A DNA stretch of 64,000 bases from Neobacillus rhizophilus (GTDB taxonomy: Bacteria > Bacillota > Bacilli > Bacillales > Cytobacillaceae), in NCBI RefSeq assembly GCF_018343535.1, contig NZ_JAGYPF010000001.1:1426001-1490000 (forward strand). Direction: 5' to 3'. Under the pieces are notes generated by a model. That model was not told the origin of the DNA. It saw only the letters and a list, made by a program, of their open reading frames with translations, and did not search any database. Position 1 is the first letter of the stretch, and each line of letters opens with the position of its first letter. Positions 9,715 through 18,656 of this stretch are shown piece by piece. The position numbers and the translations under genes are program-made.

Positions 9715-10572
9715 CTATCGTCCATCATTTTCAAAATAATTGAGATACAGCATCTGAGTATGCTGCTTTTGTCTGTTCAGTGATTCAGTTAAATCAGTTA
9801 TCTTTTTAACAGGTACTCTTACCACAAAATGGTCAGAGAGATGCGGCACTATCCGCCTTTTGGACTGTTCCCACTGTTCCGTAATATTTAAATAAGTGAC
9901 ACATTTATCCCAATAATTCTCCTGACCGCTTTCCACAATAAATGCCCCTGATTCCTCTCCTTCAATCAGTTCAAGTATAGATTCAGCAGCATCTTCAACA
10001 TATACTGCATCTTCAGTCCATTCCCTATCATTAATTGAAATAGCTATATCTGTAATGGCCGCAACAATAGCTTGTTGAATAAAAAAAGCGTTGGGCTGCC
10101 AAGGTCCGTAAGCAGATGGCAGGTAAATAATTTTGAAGTTTTCCACCAGATTTTTTATTTGCCTTTGAAAATCTAAAACAGCAGTTTCCTCGTTCGTTTC
10201 CAACATTTGCATAGGCAAAATAAAAAGTACCTCTATATTTCTATTATACTTTTTAAGATAATCCAATATTGTTTCTCTAACTTGCACATTTAATAATAGA
10301 TGTTCTTGCCGAAGCATGTAAAGATCATAAATAGAAAAAATAAACAGTTGGTTTTCAGCTGATCGGTTCTGTATTTTTTTCCTCCATTGTGAGAAGGAGT
10401 ACTCGTCAAAATTAGCATTTCTCCCCACTTCAAGCCTTTTTTCATCTAAATAAGGGATTTTGCCTGTATCCTCTAAATGGATACCAGTAACCTCTATGCC
10501 TTTATTTAATAACGTTTTACAAACGTGAAAATTGACAAAGTCGAAAACGCCCCAAATGACAGCCTTGTCCAT
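9715..10572 (-). CDS. yjaV: YjaV-like NAD(P)-binding protein (epimerase-like fold)
   Basis: 285-residue protein at the yjaV position. The N-terminus (AVIWGVFDFVNFHVCKTLLNKGIEVTGI) resembles the beta-alpha-beta start of an extended short-chain dehydrogenase/epimerase, but the glycine-rich Rossmann motif is degenerate (GVFDFV in place of GxxGxxG). A later IIYLPSAYGPWQPN matches the YGP region of epimerases without a clear YxxxK pair. Catalysis is therefore doubtful. It lies between med and yjaU in the same direction, with spacers of about 75-140 bases. Substrate unknown. Confidence 0.7.
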   Translation of the reverse strand: MDKAVIWGVFDFVNFHVCKTLLNKGIEVTGIHLEDTGKIPYLDEKRLEVGRNANFDEYSFSQWRKKIQNRSAENQLFIFSIYDLYMLRQEHLLLNVQVRETILDYLKKYNRNIEVLFILPMQMLETNEETAVLDFQRQIKNLVENFKIIYLPSAYGPWQPNAFFIQQAIVAAITDIAISINDREWTEDAVYVEDAAESILELIEGEESGAFIVESGQENYWDKCVTYLNITEQWEQSKRRIVPHLSDHFVVRVPVKKITDLTESLNRQKQHTQMLYLNYFENDGR

Positions 10573-10648
10573 TTCATCACCCTCCCCAAACTACCTTACT
10601 GAATCCTATGCTCTTCAATAAGGAATTATTTCACTTGAGGAGGGATGG

Positions 10649-11371
10649 TCACAAGACCGATTCGTGGCTGCTTAGAAATTTGGCACATATTTTACCTAGC
10701 TGTTGCTTTTTTTCCAGAAGAATAAACGTTGGATTTATTTTTGAGGGTCCGAGGATCTGCTGATATTGTTTCGATTGGTTATAGGATCTGCCGCCGGCCA
10801 AGATATGGATGATTTGTATCGGGCAGTCGTAATTAAGATTTACAATATCGTCCATTTTAGAAATGGCACTTTCAAGGTCTTGCTGATTTGTTTGATAGGC
10901 TGCAACTAATTCCCTGATTAATTTTTTATAAAAAAATTTATGTTCTTTTTCTTGCTGGAGATGATATTTTAAAGAAAGCACAGGATTTAGGAGGATAACC
11001 GATCTGATGTTGTCTTTCATTTTCTCCATTAATTTTAGAGCAACTAGCGCGCCCATGCCCTCTGCCAAAATATGAATTTTTTGATTAAGAATTTCACTTC
11101 GAATGACATGTTGATACAGGCTTTGCGCAAGCTCAACCGCATTATCACTGCCCCAGTTCCGCCCATAAAGATTTGAGGAAAAAATGGTGTATCCTTTTTC
11201 TTTTAAATCGTTGATTATGATTTGCTTTCCTTCATTTTGAGTCCAAAAGCTTTTACTCTCGTCCACAAAATGCCGTTCATCTCCGATTACTAAGACCCCA
11301 AACCCGGTAGGCTTTTCAGGATAATAAATAATGTTCCATTGGGAATCCATTTGAAAACTCCGACATTCCAT
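10649..11371 (-). CDS. yjaU: YjaU-like alpha/beta-hydrolase fold protein
   Basis: 240-residue protein taken from the ATG at 11371, which has AAAGGAG 9 bases upstream. An earlier ATG at 11392 overlaps that ribosome site. The pattern is that of an alpha/beta hydrolase: IHILAEGMGALVALKLMEKM gives the elbow region, but the usual nucleophile motif GxSxG reads AEGMG, so Ser is replaced by Glu. A C-terminal region with His (FLSSHESVL) follows. The missing Ser argues against ordinary esterase activity. It is the first gene of the yjaU-yjaV-med direction and lies downstream of two structured repeats. Confidence 0.65.
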   Translation of the reverse strand: MECRSFQMDSQWNIIYYPEKPTGFGVLVIGDERHFVDESKSFWTQNEGKQIIINDLKEKGYTIFSSNLYGRNWGSDNAVELAQSLYQHVIRSEILNQKIHILAEGMGALVALKLMEKMKDNIRSVILLNPVLSLKYHLQQEKEHKFFYKKLIRELVAAYQTNQQDLESAISKMDDIVNLNYDCPIQIIHILAGGRSYNQSKQYQQILGPSKINPTFILLEKKQQLGKICAKFLSSHESVL

Positions 11372-11475
11372 AGATAAAACTCCTTTTTCCATATTTCCTC
11401 ATGATAATGTATGTCATTTCACAAAAGATGAATGGGGCATTGCCTATTTTTTATTACTCGTTTATTTGTAAATGG

Positions 11476-11585
11476 AAACTCGCCGATTGGCGAGTCCGTT
11501 AGGACGAAGTCAGAGGCGTAGTTGAATTTATGCGTTAAGAAAATATAAAATTTGGGGAAATTTTATATTTTCTTATTAGCTTAAA
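11476..11585 (+). repeat. Structured intergenic element, copy A
   Basis: About 110 bases. In order: a CTCGCC-GATT-GGCGAG hairpin, a GTCC-GTTA-GGAC hairpin, GAAG, a short GCGTA/TATGC hairpin, and a long AT-rich hairpin (arms about 18 bases, AAGAAAATATAAAATTT type) ending TTAGCTTAAA. It matches copies B (11639-11748), C (38276-38384) and a deletion copy D (28626-28699). It lies in the yjaU-yjzD divergent spacer. The rest of that 394-base gap holds only copy B and short linkers. Confidence 0.85.
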
Positions 11586-11638
11586 GAAACCCTTTCATTA
11601 ATTTCATATCATGTGGTAATATAAGATTGGATGTATAG

Positions 11639-11748
11639 AAAACTCGCCGATTGGCGAGCCCTAAAGGGCGAAGACAGAGGCGTAGTTGCACTTAATGCGT
11701 TAGGAAAGAATAAATTTGATAAAATTTATTCTTTCCTATTAGCTAAAA
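11639..11748 (+). repeat. Structured intergenic element, copy B
   Basis: Second full copy, 53 bases after copy A in the same direction and ending just before the yjzD ribosome site. The second stem is GCCC-TAAA-GGGC instead of GTCC/GGAC, a paired change. The long hairpin arms also differ from copy A at several paired positions (AGGAAAGAATAAATTT with AAATTTATTCTTTCCT). Confidence 0.85.
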
Positions 11749-11765
11749 TAGGCAGGTGAAAAAAT

Positions 11766-11948
11766 ATGCGTTTCTTTTGGACTTTTTTCTGGGCTTTTCT
11801 TTTAACGGAAATGCTTACATATGTAGTCAGCTCGATGTCCGGTGCGGCATTTGATTTCAAGCTTGGTGCCATTTTATCTGTAGGAATTACCATTTTAATT
11901 TTCATTATTTCGACAGTTATTCCAAATGAACCTGTTGAAAAACACTAA
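11766..11948 (+). CDS. yjzD: YjzD-like small membrane protein (DUF2929)
   Basis: 60-residue protein with two hydrophobic helices (about residues 4-22 and 31-51) and a short polar tail (NEPVEKH). The sequence MRFFWTFFWAFLLTEMLTYVVSSM fits the DUF2929 family of Bacillus. It has a GGCAGGTGA ribosome site 7 bases before the ATG. It lies directly downstream of structured repeat copy B and converges on clpB with a shared terminator between. Function unknown. Confidence 0.85.
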   Translation: MRFFWTFFWAFLLTEMLTYVVSSMSGAAFDFKLGAILSVGITILIFIISTVIPNEPVEKH

Positions 11949-11955
11949 GACTTTT

Positions 11956-11992
11956 TAAAAAAGGTCCTCCCCCAATGGGAGGACCTTTTTTA
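11956..11992. terminator. Bidirectional terminator between yjzD and clpB
   Basis: Strong stem AAAAAAGGTCCTCCC/GGGAGGACCTTTTTT with loop CCAAT. T-tracts on both strands serve the convergent genes. Confidence 0.85.
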
Positions 11993-12004
11993 ATTCGATG
12001 GCTT

Positions 12005-14602
12005 TTATGAAATGATTTTTAAAGCCACTTCCCCGTCTTCAACTGTAATCTCGACGTTTGTCCCATCATGAATTTTTCCTGCAATAATATCACGGGCAAG
12101 CTTTGTTTCAAGATTTCGCTGAATATAACGTTTCAGCGGTCTTGCCCCGTATACAGGATTAAAGCCATTTGCGGCAATGAATTCCTTCGCTTGATCATCA
12201 ATCGTGATATCGATTTGTTTCTCTTTTAACCTTGCCTTAAGCTCTTTTAAAAGCTTGACGACAATATTCTTAATATCGTCCATAGACAATGGCTTAAAGA
12301 GAATTGTTTCGTCTACACGATTTAAAAATTCCGGCCGGAAGTGTGCTCTCAGAAGATTCAACACTTTTTCTCTCGTTCCTTCTGAGATTTCTTGTTCATT
12401 TTCATTTCGTTCAAGTAAAATGTGTGACCCAATATTGGATGTCATAATAATGACTGTATTTTTAAAGTCAACAACCCGGCCTTGGGAATCTGTAATTCGC
12501 CCATCATCAAGTGCCTGCAGGAGGATATTGAATACTTCAGGATGCGCCTTTTCAATTTCATCCATCAATATAACCGAATACGGTTTTCGACGGACTGCTT
12601 CCGTTAATTGGCCGCCTTCCTCGTAACCTACGTAGCCGGGAGGTGCACCAATAAGACGTGAAACAGCATGCTTCTCCATATACTCCGACATATCAATCCG
12701 GATCATATGTTCTTCACTATCGAATAAGCTTTCCGCTAGCGCCTTCGCAAGTTCTGTTTTACCAACTCCAGTCGGTCCTAAAAACAAAAATGAACCAATT
12801 GGTCTGTTCGGGTCTTTAATCCCTGCGCGTGCCCTCAAAACAGCGTCAGCAGTTAAACTTACTGCTTCATCCTGTCCAATGACCCGTTCATGCAGGATTG
12901 ATTCCAGTCTTAATAGCTTTTCCCGCTCACCTTCGACAAGCTTGGAAAGCGGAATCCCTGTCCATCTTGAAACAATATTGGAAATCTCTTCTGCAGTTAC
13001 TTCTTCACGTAGAAGCCGGTCGTCACTTTCAGCTTTTTCTTCAAGTGCCAATAGCTCTTTCTCCGTAGCTGGGATGAGACCGTGACGAAGTTCTGCTGCC
13101 TTGTTTAAATCATATTTATCTTCTGCCTGCTCCAGCTCGCGGCGAAGTTTTTCAATTTGCTCCCGTTTTTCCTGTAATTTATTAATGGTTTGTTTTTCCT
13201 CAAGCCACTTCGCCTTCATAGCATTCGTCTGTTCCTTCAAATCAGCCAACTCTTTTTGCAAGGAGCGGAGTCTTTGTTTACTAACCTCATCCTGCTCTTT
13301 TGTTAACGCAGCTTCTTCTATTTCCAATTGCATCACCCGGCGGATCACTTCATCCAGCTCAGTTGGCATCGAGTCAATTTCGGTCCGAATCATCGCACAG
13401 GCTTCATCGACAAGGTCTATTGCTTTATCAGGCAAAAAGCGGTCCGTAATATAGCGGTCAGATAAGGTAGTAGCAGCGACCAAGGCCTGGTCGTGAATTT
13501 TCACCCCATGATGTACTTCAAACCGTTCCTTTAACCCCCGCAAGATGGAGATTGTATCTTCAACATCCGGTTCTTGAACAAGGACCTGCTGAAATCTCCG
13601 TTCAAGTGCAGGGTCTTTTTCAATATATTTACGGTGCTCATCAAGTGTGGTTGCCCCGATGCAATGTAGCTCACCCCGGGCCAGCATTGGTTTTAACATA
13701 TTTCCGGCATCCATCGCTCCATCAGTTCTTCCCGCACCTACAATCGTGTGGATTTCATCGATAAATAGCAATATTTGCCCTTCACTTTTTTTAATTTCAT
13801 TCAAAACTGCCTTTAATCTTTCTTCGAATTCACCTCTAAATTTCGCACCAGCAATCAGAGAACTCATATCCAAGGCAAAAATAGTCTTATCCTTCAAGCC
13901 TTCTGGTACATCTTTTCTAACAATCCGCTGGGCCAATCCTTCAACAATGGCGGTTTTCCCCACACCAGGCTCACCAATTAGAACGGGATTATTTTTTGTT
14001 TTCCTTGAAAGAATGCGGATAACATTTCTTATTTCTGTATCTCTGCCAATGACAGGGTCCATTTTCCCGGCTCTTACTTCTGCTACAAGATCCCGCCCGT
14101 ATTTTTTTAAAGCATCATATCCCGCTTCAGGATGTTGTGTTGTCACCCTTTGATTCCCCCTTATTTCTTTTATAACCTTTAAAAGATCTTCCGAGGTGCG
14201 GCCAAATGAATGAATAATTGTTTTAATTTCCGTATCGTTCGCGTTTGCTGCGGCAAGCAGAATATGCTCGATGGATAGATATTCATCAGCGAATTTTGCC
14301 GCGTATTCTTCAGCACTTACCAATAATTTTTGCAGTTTGGCTGTGATATAAAGCTTTCCCTGTTCAATTCCACTGCCGGTGACCTGTGGTTTCTTGGCAA
14401 GTGCCTTAAGCAAACTTTCTTCTGCTTTTTTAGCGGAAATCCCGACCCTTTCCAATACGGATGCAGCAAGACTGTCATCTTGATTTAAAAGCGCTAAAAA
14501 CAAATGGGGCTCATCTATTTCTTGGTGGTTATATTTAATGGCAATACTTTGAGCATCCATTAAACCATTCTGCATCCGCTCCGTCATTCGGTTTAAATCC
14601 AT
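12005..14602 (-). CDS. clpB: Disaggregase chaperone ClpB
   Basis: Hexameric AAA+ disaggregase that works with DnaK to rescue aggregated proteins after heat stress. The 865 residues show the Clp_N domain (1-145), first AAA module with Walker [14 protein letters not shown] (about 200), the long coiled-coil M domain (about 410-525, rich in Glu/Lys/Gln) that separates ClpB from ClpA/ClpC, second AAA with [14 protein letters not shown] (about 605) and the ClpB D2 C-terminal domain. A CtsR operator lies between the promoter and the start codon. Confidence 0.97.
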   Translation of the reverse strand: MDLNRMTERMQNGLMDAQSIAIKYNHQEIDEPHLFLALLNQDDSLAASVLERVGISAKKAEESLLKALAKKPQVTGSGIEQGKLYITAKLQKLLVSAEEYAAKFADEYLSIEHILLAAANANDTEIKTIIHSFGRTSEDLLKVIKEIRGNQRVTTQHPEAGYDALKKYGRDLVAEVRAGKMDPVIGRDTEIRNVIRILSRKTKNNPVLIGEPGVGKTAIVEGLAQRIVRKDVPEGLKDKTIFALDMSSLIAGAKFRGEFEERLKAVLNEIKKSEGQILLFIDEIHTIVGAGRTDGAMDAGNMLKPMLARGELHCIGATTLDEHRKYIEKDPALERRFQQVLVQEPDVEDTISILRGLKERFEVHHGVKIHDQALVAATTLSDRYITDRFLPDKAIDLVDEACAMIRTEIDSMPTELDEVIRRVMQLEIEEAALTKEQDEVSKQRLRSLQKELADLKEQTNAMKAKWLEEKQTINKLQEKREQIEKLRRELEQAEDKYDLNKAAELRHGLIPATEKELLALEEKAESDDRLLREEVTAEEISNIVSRWTGIPLSKLVEGEREKLLRLESILHERVIGQDEAVSLTADAVLRARAGIKDPNRPIGSFLFLGPTGVGKTELAKALAESLFDSEEHMIRIDMSEYMEKHAVSRLIGAPPGYVGYEEGGQLTEAVRRKPYSVILMDEIEKAHPEVFNILLQALDDGRITDSQGRVVDFKNTVIIMTSNIGSHILLERNENEQEISEGTREKVLNLLRAHFRPEFLNRVDETILFKPLSMDDIKNIVVKLLKELKARLKEKQIDITIDDQAKEFIAANGFNPVYGARPLKRYIQRNLETKLARDIIAGKIHDGTNVEITVEDGEVALKIIS

Positions 14603-14616
14603 GAGTTTTCACATCC

Positions 14617-14633
14617 TTTGACCTTTTTTGACC
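14617..14633 (-). promoter_or_regulatory. CtsR operator of clpB
   Basis: Minus-strand GGTCAAA-AAA-GGTCAAA is a perfect tandem heptad with 3-base spacing, as in the CtsR operator. It lies 15-31 bases upstream of the clpB start and just downstream of a TATAAT -10 element at 14644-14649 (the -35, TTACTT, is weak). Expected effect: repression until heat inactivates CtsR. Confidence 0.88.
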
Positions 14634-14677
14634 TATTACTTATATTATAATTCATCCTTTATTTAAAAGTAAAATTT

Positions 14678-14708
14678 GAAAGAGCCATCCGGTCCGGACA
14701 GCTCTTTC
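14678..14708 (-). terminator. Terminator after yjzC
   Basis: Minus strand: GAAAGAGC ... GGCTCTTTC stem with an inner TCCGG/CCGGA pair, then AAATTTTACTTTT, downstream of the yjzC stop and upstream of the clpB promoter. Confidence 0.7.
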
Positions 14709-14724
14709 AACAAATTTATATTAA

Positions 14725-14904
14725 TCATGGCTTTCTCTGGTAAGTCCATACACGGTCATCATTTGAGTTTTCCGGAAATCTGTCGCCGGCTTTTAACTTT
14801 ATTTTTTTGGGATTGACTACGTTATCACCTGTATCCCCAACTTCAATATAAACACCATTATTCGGTGCTTTTTTTCCCGGCCCGAATTGACGGCTTTGTC
14901 CCAT
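14725..14904 (-). CDS. yjzC: YjzC family small protein
   Basis: 59-residue protein read directly from the minus strand: begins MGQSRQFGPGKKAPNNGVYIEV, continues GDTGDNVVNPKKIKLKAGDRFPE and ends WTYQRKP. This matches the short YjzC family of Bacillus as I remember it. A clear AAGGAGGG site precedes the ATG. It lies upstream of clpB in the same direction but with its own terminator. Cytoplasmic, basic; function unknown. An overlapping frame at 14817-15026 has no ribosome site and is rejected. Confidence 0.85.
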   Translation of the reverse strand: MGQSRQFGPGKKAPNNGVYIEVGDTGDNVVNPKKIKLKAGDRFPENSNDDRVWTYQRKP

Positions 14905-15162
14905 GCTTTTCCCTCCTTATCGATTTCGATTTTATTATTCCCTTTAAGCATTTGTTCATTAAAGGAAGTTCCTTCAATTTCACAATGTTCGACAATATTT
15001 CCTAAGAAATATTGCTTTGTACCCAAATTTTGACGATTATATGAACTTATCCATCCATTTATTGCGATTGATTCATTATTAACAATATAATTACAGTAAT
15101 ATCTTATAAATTTTTACTGAGCGATTCATCGCTTTTAAATTCCCATAAAAGGGGGTATCGGC

Positions 15163-15855
15163 ATGCAGTCCATTAAAGAAATGCCTGTCACATTGTCTCG
15201 TCTTTTCGAAACAGTACAACATACAAAGAAAATGGAGAAAGGCTCCTTTCTATTTCAAGAGGGAATGCCAGCAAATGAGTTATATATTGTTAAAAGCGGG
15301 ATTCTTCATGTTAGTAAAATTATTCCTGATGGTAGAGAGCTTACCTTAAGGATGTGTTCAAGCGGAGATTTTGTGGGAGAGTTACATTTATTCTCCCCTC
15401 AGCCAAAATATCTGTTAAGCGGACGAATTATTGAAAGCGGTGAAGCGGCGGTAATAAAGAGAGAGTTTCTGGAAGAAAAATTATCGCAAAATCTTCCTCT
15501 TTCATTTGAATTCATTCAATGGATGAGTCTTCAATACCGAAAAACTCAAACAAAATTTCGCGACTTGGTTTTACACGGAAAAAAAGGTGCCTTATATTCA
15601 ACCTTAATCAGAATCAGCAACAGTTTTGCTGTCAAAACGATCAATGGAATCTTGATTGAATTGCCTTTAACCAATCAGGAACTGGCAAATTTCTGTGGAA
15701 CCTCCAGGGAGGTTGTCAATCGACTATTGGCTGACTTAAGGAAGACAGGGGTTATTTCCATAAATAAAGGCACGATCACCATTCATGACATTGATTATTT
15801 AAAAAATGAAATTGATTGCGAAGATTGTCCTGTGGACATTTGCAGGGTAGATTGA
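15163..15855 (+). CDS. fnr: Fnr-type oxygen-sensing regulator (Crp/Fnr family), first paralogue
   Basis: 230-residue DNA-binding regulator: cyclic-nucleotide-like sensor domain (about 15-120), dimer helix, and winged helix with recognition segment LTNQELANFCGTSREVVNRLLADLR (about 169-193). C-terminal Cys219, Cys222 and Cys227 (CEDCPVDIC) plus Asp134 in KFRDLVL match the three-Cys, one-Asp [4Fe-4S] ligand set known from B. subtilis Fnr, which unlike E. coli FNR carries the cysteines at its end. It starts at an ATG 7 bases after GGGGG. No Fnr box was seen upstream. It is transcribed towards mobB-moeA. Confidence 0.9.
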   Translation: MQSIKEMPVTLSRLFETVQHTKKMEKGSFLFQEGMPANELYIVKSGILHVSKIIPDGRELTLRMCSSGDFVGELHLFSPQPKYLLSGRIIESGEAAVIKREFLEEKLSQNLPLSFEFIQWMSLQYRKTQTKFRDLVLHGKKGALYSTLIRISNSFAVKTINGILIELPLTNQELANFCGTSREVVNRLLADLRKTGVISINKGTITIHDIDYLKNEIDCEDCPVDICRVD

Positions 15856-15864
15856 AATCAAATT

Positions 15865-15896
15865 AACGGCTGACTCAGTTATTCGAGTCAGCCGTT
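15865..15896. terminator. Bidirectional terminator between fnr and mobB
   Basis: AACGGCTGACTC/GAGTCAGCCGTT stem with an eight-base loop. The mobB stop codon lies inside the stem. Confidence 0.8.
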
Positions 15897-16429
15897 TCCA
15901 TATCATGCATCTGTTTTAATAATCGAACAATCTGATGCTCAGCTTTTGCATCGCCAATATGAAAGCATGGAACTTCCAAAACCTCACTAATTGCCCCCTC
16001 CATCCCTTCCTCCCAATAAACAACCGCTGCAATATTTTTCAGCATTTTTATCAGGGAAAGGTCACGCGTATCCCGCAGGAGGACCATCTTTGGAAAACTT
16101 TCTTGTTTATGTCCTTCAACTAAGATAATATCCGGATTGAATAAGCCAAGCAGGTTTATTTGTTTATCCAATTTGAACTCCAACTGTTCGGTTTGCAGGA
16201 GCAGCCTTCCCTCTCCTTCAACAATCGAAGCAATCGCACCAGCTTCAAGATGCCTGGTTGAGTCCTTTTTAGGCAAAACATCTGGTTTACCACCATGACC
16301 ATGGTGTTTAATAACAGCCGTCATTAATCCCTCTGCCTTCAAGCCATGAAGAAGCTTTTCAATAAATGTTGTTTTCCCGCTATCCTGGTAACCGGTAACT
16401 TGAAAAATGACCGGCCCTACCAAGGCCAT
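15875..16429 (-). CDS. mobB: Molybdopterin-guanine dinucleotide biosynthesis protein MobB
   Basis: GTP-binding accessory protein for the guanylation step of molybdenum cofactor. The 184 residues start with a P-loop (FQVTGYQDSGKTTFIEKLL, about 8-26) and contain the family segment AVIKHHGHGGKPD followed by KDSTRHLEAGA and LVEGHKQESFPKMV. It overlaps the moeA end by 13 bases, so the two are one operon with moeA first. There is no obvious ribosome site, consistent with coupling. MobB indicates bis-MGD type Mo enzymes elsewhere in the genome (for example nitrate reductase), not seen here. Confidence 0.9.
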   Translation of the reverse strand: MALVGPVIFQVTGYQDSGKTTFIEKLLHGLKAEGLMTAVIKHHGHGGKPDVLPKKDSTRHLEAGAIASIVEGEGRLLLQTEQLEFKLDKQINLLGLFNPDIILVEGHKQESFPKMVLLRDTRDLSLIKMLKNIAAVVYWEEGMEGAISEVLEVPCFHIGDAKAEHQIVRLLKQMHDMETADSNN

Positions 16430-17688
16430 CCACTGCCAAACTGATCTTCAAGCAAAAGAACATCTACCTCAGTTCCGGCAGCGAACCCACGTGTTCCACC
16501 CGGGAGGATGGCTAATGAATTTGCACCGGCAAGACTCATGATAATGTTGGATTTATCCAGGCCGCTTGGCGTCACCTTTAACCGGCCGTTCTCGATAAAA
16601 ACAGAGCTGCGAACAAATCTTGTAAATGGATTGGCTTTTAGAAAATCCACCTCCAGGATTGCTTGCTCCTTCCTTAAATGAGGTTTTTCAGAAAAAAGCA
16701 TTCTGCGCAAAATTGGCCTTGCGAACAATTCAAATCCGACATAGCAAGCAGACGGATTACCGGATAAACCAAAGAGAAGCTTTCTGTTATGGCTGGCCAC
16801 TGTTGTAACACTTCCAGGCCGCATTGCCACTTTATTAAATAAAACCTCGGCACCAAGCTTTTCGTAAATCTCTGGCAGGTAATCAAAATCACCAACTGAA
16901 ACCCCGCCAGTTGTAATCAACAAATCAACCTTGTTTACGGCATTTTTCACAGCCTCGAAGCAGGTATCAAATTCATCTGGAAGCTTTCCAAAATAGTGAA
17001 CGATACCACCAACCCTCTCAATCTGGGCGGCAATCATATGAGAATTGCTATTGCGGATTTTGCCAGGAACTAAAGGGTCACCAACATCCAATAATTCTGT
17101 ACCAGTTGCAAACAGGCCAACAATCGGTTTTTTGGCTGCGGGAACATGCTTATAGCCAAAAGTGGCAAGCATTGCTTGAATTCCAGGGTTAATTAGTGTA
17201 CCTTTTTTAACTAGTACCTCTCCCTCTTTTGCATCCTCCCCACGAAAGGAGACGTTATCCCCCTTTTTAAAACTGCGCTTAATGGACATAAACGGCTTCC
17301 CATCTTTTTCGTAGGTTTTCGCTACTTCGAACATAACAACAGCATCAGTTCCTTCAGGCATAATCGCGCCAGTCATAATTCTGACTGCCTGATTTTCTGT
17401 TACGGTCATGTTAGAAATCATCCCCGCCCCAATATGGTCAATTACCTCAAATTCCACCGGATTAGCTTGGGATGCATTTTGTGTATCTATTGCTCTAACA
17501 GCAAAACCATCATAGGGTGCCCTGTCAAAGTGAGGGACATCGCAGGTGGCAACTAAATCCTTAGATAAAAATCGGCCAAAGCTTTCTTCTATGTTGATAT
17601 ATTCCGTCTCACCGGACAATTGGTATTCCATTATTTTTTGAACTGCTTCTCCGATTGGAATGGGTTGTCGTCTTTCAAACAAATTCAT
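16417..17688 (-). CDS. moeA: Molybdopterin molybdenumtransferase MoeA
   Basis: Inserts the metal into adenylated molybdopterin. The 423 residues show the MoeA layout: N-terminal domain with DVPHFDRAPYDGFAVRA (about 55-71) and MTGAIMPEGTDAVV, the MogA-like core with VGLFATGTELLDVGDP and LITTGGVSVGDFDYLPE, then KVAMRPGSVTTV and LFGLSGNPSACYVGFELF. First gene of moeA-mobB, divergent from scdA. A TATAAT element is at 17732-17737 (minus). A lone TGTGA half site about 41 bases before the predicted start of transcription is too weak to call an Fnr box. Confidence 0.95.
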   Translation of the reverse strand: MNLFERRQPIPIGEAVQKIMEYQLSGETEYINIEESFGRFLSKDLVATCDVPHFDRAPYDGFAVRAIDTQNASQANPVEFEVIDHIGAGMISNMTVTENQAVRIMTGAIMPEGTDAVVMFEVAKTYEKDGKPFMSIKRSFKKGDNVSFRGEDAKEGEVLVKKGTLINPGIQAMLATFGYKHVPAAKKPIVGLFATGTELLDVGDPLVPGKIRNSNSHMIAAQIERVGGIVHYFGKLPDEFDTCFEAVKNAVNKVDLLITTGGVSVGDFDYLPEIYEKLGAEVLFNKVAMRPGSVTTVASHNRKLLFGLSGNPSACYVGFELFARPILRRMLFSEKPHLRKEQAILEVDFLKANPFTRFVRSSVFIENGRLKVTPSGLDKSNIIMSLAGANSLAILPGGTRGFAAGTEVDVLLLEDQFGSGWPW

Positions 17689-17821
17689 CGGCTCCTATCA
17701 TTTTTGAACGTTATGTATTTTAACTGTATCCATTATAAGCTTACAAAAAACTTATAGACATATCAAAAGTCACAAAATCGAAACTTTTCTGCTGAGGGAA
17801 AAATCAAAATCACGCAGATAG

Positions 17822-17837
17822 TGTGATTTTAGTCACC
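17822..17837 (+). promoter_or_regulatory. Fnr box in front of scdA
   Basis: TGTGA-TTTTAG-TCACC fits the Bacillus Fnr consensus TGTGA-N6-TCACT except for the last base. The nearest -10 is TATGCT at 17859-17864, giving a predicted transcription start near 17871 and a box centre at -41.5, the class II activator position. The box sits in the moeA-scdA divergent spacer. Confidence 0.75.
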
Positions 17838-17905
17838 ATTTTTTATTTCATTTTCGATTATGCTTAATGTAAATAGAAAAACCCTTTTATCAAGGAGGAA
17901 TATTC

Positions 17906-18604
17906 ATGATGACTTTCCCATTTTCGGCAAATTCATTAGTTAAAGATATTGTAAACGAATTACCAAAAACAAGTGATGTATTTAAACGTTATCGAATCGA
18001 TTTCTGCTGCGGCGGTAATATCCCGCTTTCCGAAGCTGCAACCCAAGGCGATCTTGATATCGATTCTATTTTAGAGGATTTAAAAGCGGTTTATGAAAAA
18101 AATGAGTCCAAAGAAACCGATTTAGAAGTTTGGACTAACTCTGATTCCAACACCATCATTGACCATGTGATCGCTAATTACCACCGGGCAACGGAAGAAG
18201 AATTTAAAATGCTTAGTCCTTATGTGACAAAGGTGTCCCGCGTTCATGGAGACAATCATCCTGAATTGCTAAAGGTCTATGAGCTCTACCAGGAATTGAA
18301 AAAAGAAATGTTAGAACATATGGCAAAAGAAGAAGAAACCGTATTCCCAATCATTCGTAAACTGGCAGACGGAACAGTGGAAAATCGCGAAGAAGCGATT
18401 AACATGATAATCGAACTTGAGAAAGAACATGACAATGCCGGCGCCATATTGAAAGAGCTTCGGAAGATTACCGGCGACTTTACGCCGCCGATTGATACCT
18501 GCGGTACGTATCGGCTGGTTTATAACCGTTTAGAAGATCTCGAAGGACTAACCTTTATGCATGTTCATTTGGAAAATAACATTCTATTCCCAAGATATAT
18601 TTAA
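17906..18604 (+). CDS. scdA: Iron-sulfur cluster repair di-iron protein (ScdA/RIC)
   Basis: Repairs iron-sulfur clusters damaged by nitric oxide or peroxide. The 232 residues have the ScdA_N domain with the double-cysteine motif DFCCGGN (Cys34, Cys35) and a hemerythrin-like four-helix domain. Its di-iron ligands are likely among the histidines of IIDHVIANYHRATEEE, VSRVHGDNHPELL, MLEHMAKEEETVF, LEKEHDNAG and FMHVHLENNILFPR. Strong AAGGAGGA site and an Fnr box at -41.5. Expression without oxygen, next to Moco genes, suits defence against nitric oxide made during nitrate or nitrite respiration (inference). Confidence 0.92.
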   Translation: MMTFPFSANSLVKDIVNELPKTSDVFKRYRIDFCCGGNIPLSEAATQGDLDIDSILEDLKAVYEKNESKETDLEVWTNSDSNTIIDHVIANYHRATEEEFKMLSPYVTKVSRVHGDNHPELLKVYELYQELKKEMLEHMAKEEETVFPIIRKLADGTVENREEAINMIIELEKEHDNAGAILKELRKITGDFTPPIDTCGTYRLVYNRLEDLEGLTFMHVHLENNILFPRYI

Positions 18605-18610
18605 GAAAAG

Positions 18611-18640
18611 AAAACAGCCTGTGATTGCAGGCTGTTTTCT
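18611..18640. terminator. Bidirectional terminator between scdA and moaA
   Basis: AAAACAGCCTG/CAGGCTGTTTT stem with loop TGATTG, flanked by A- and T-rich tracts. Confidence 0.8.
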
Positions 18641-18656
18641 TTTCTTTGCAATTTGT

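Noticed and set aside
14817..15026. 69-codon frame overlapping yjzC on the minus strand
   Set aside because: No ribosome site, and yjzC in another frame has a clear family match and AAGGAGGG.
17759..17774. Possible Fnr box in front of moeA (TGTGACTTTTGATATG on the minus strand)
   Set aside because: Only one half matches; the second half lacks TCAC, although the spacing to TATAAT would be right.
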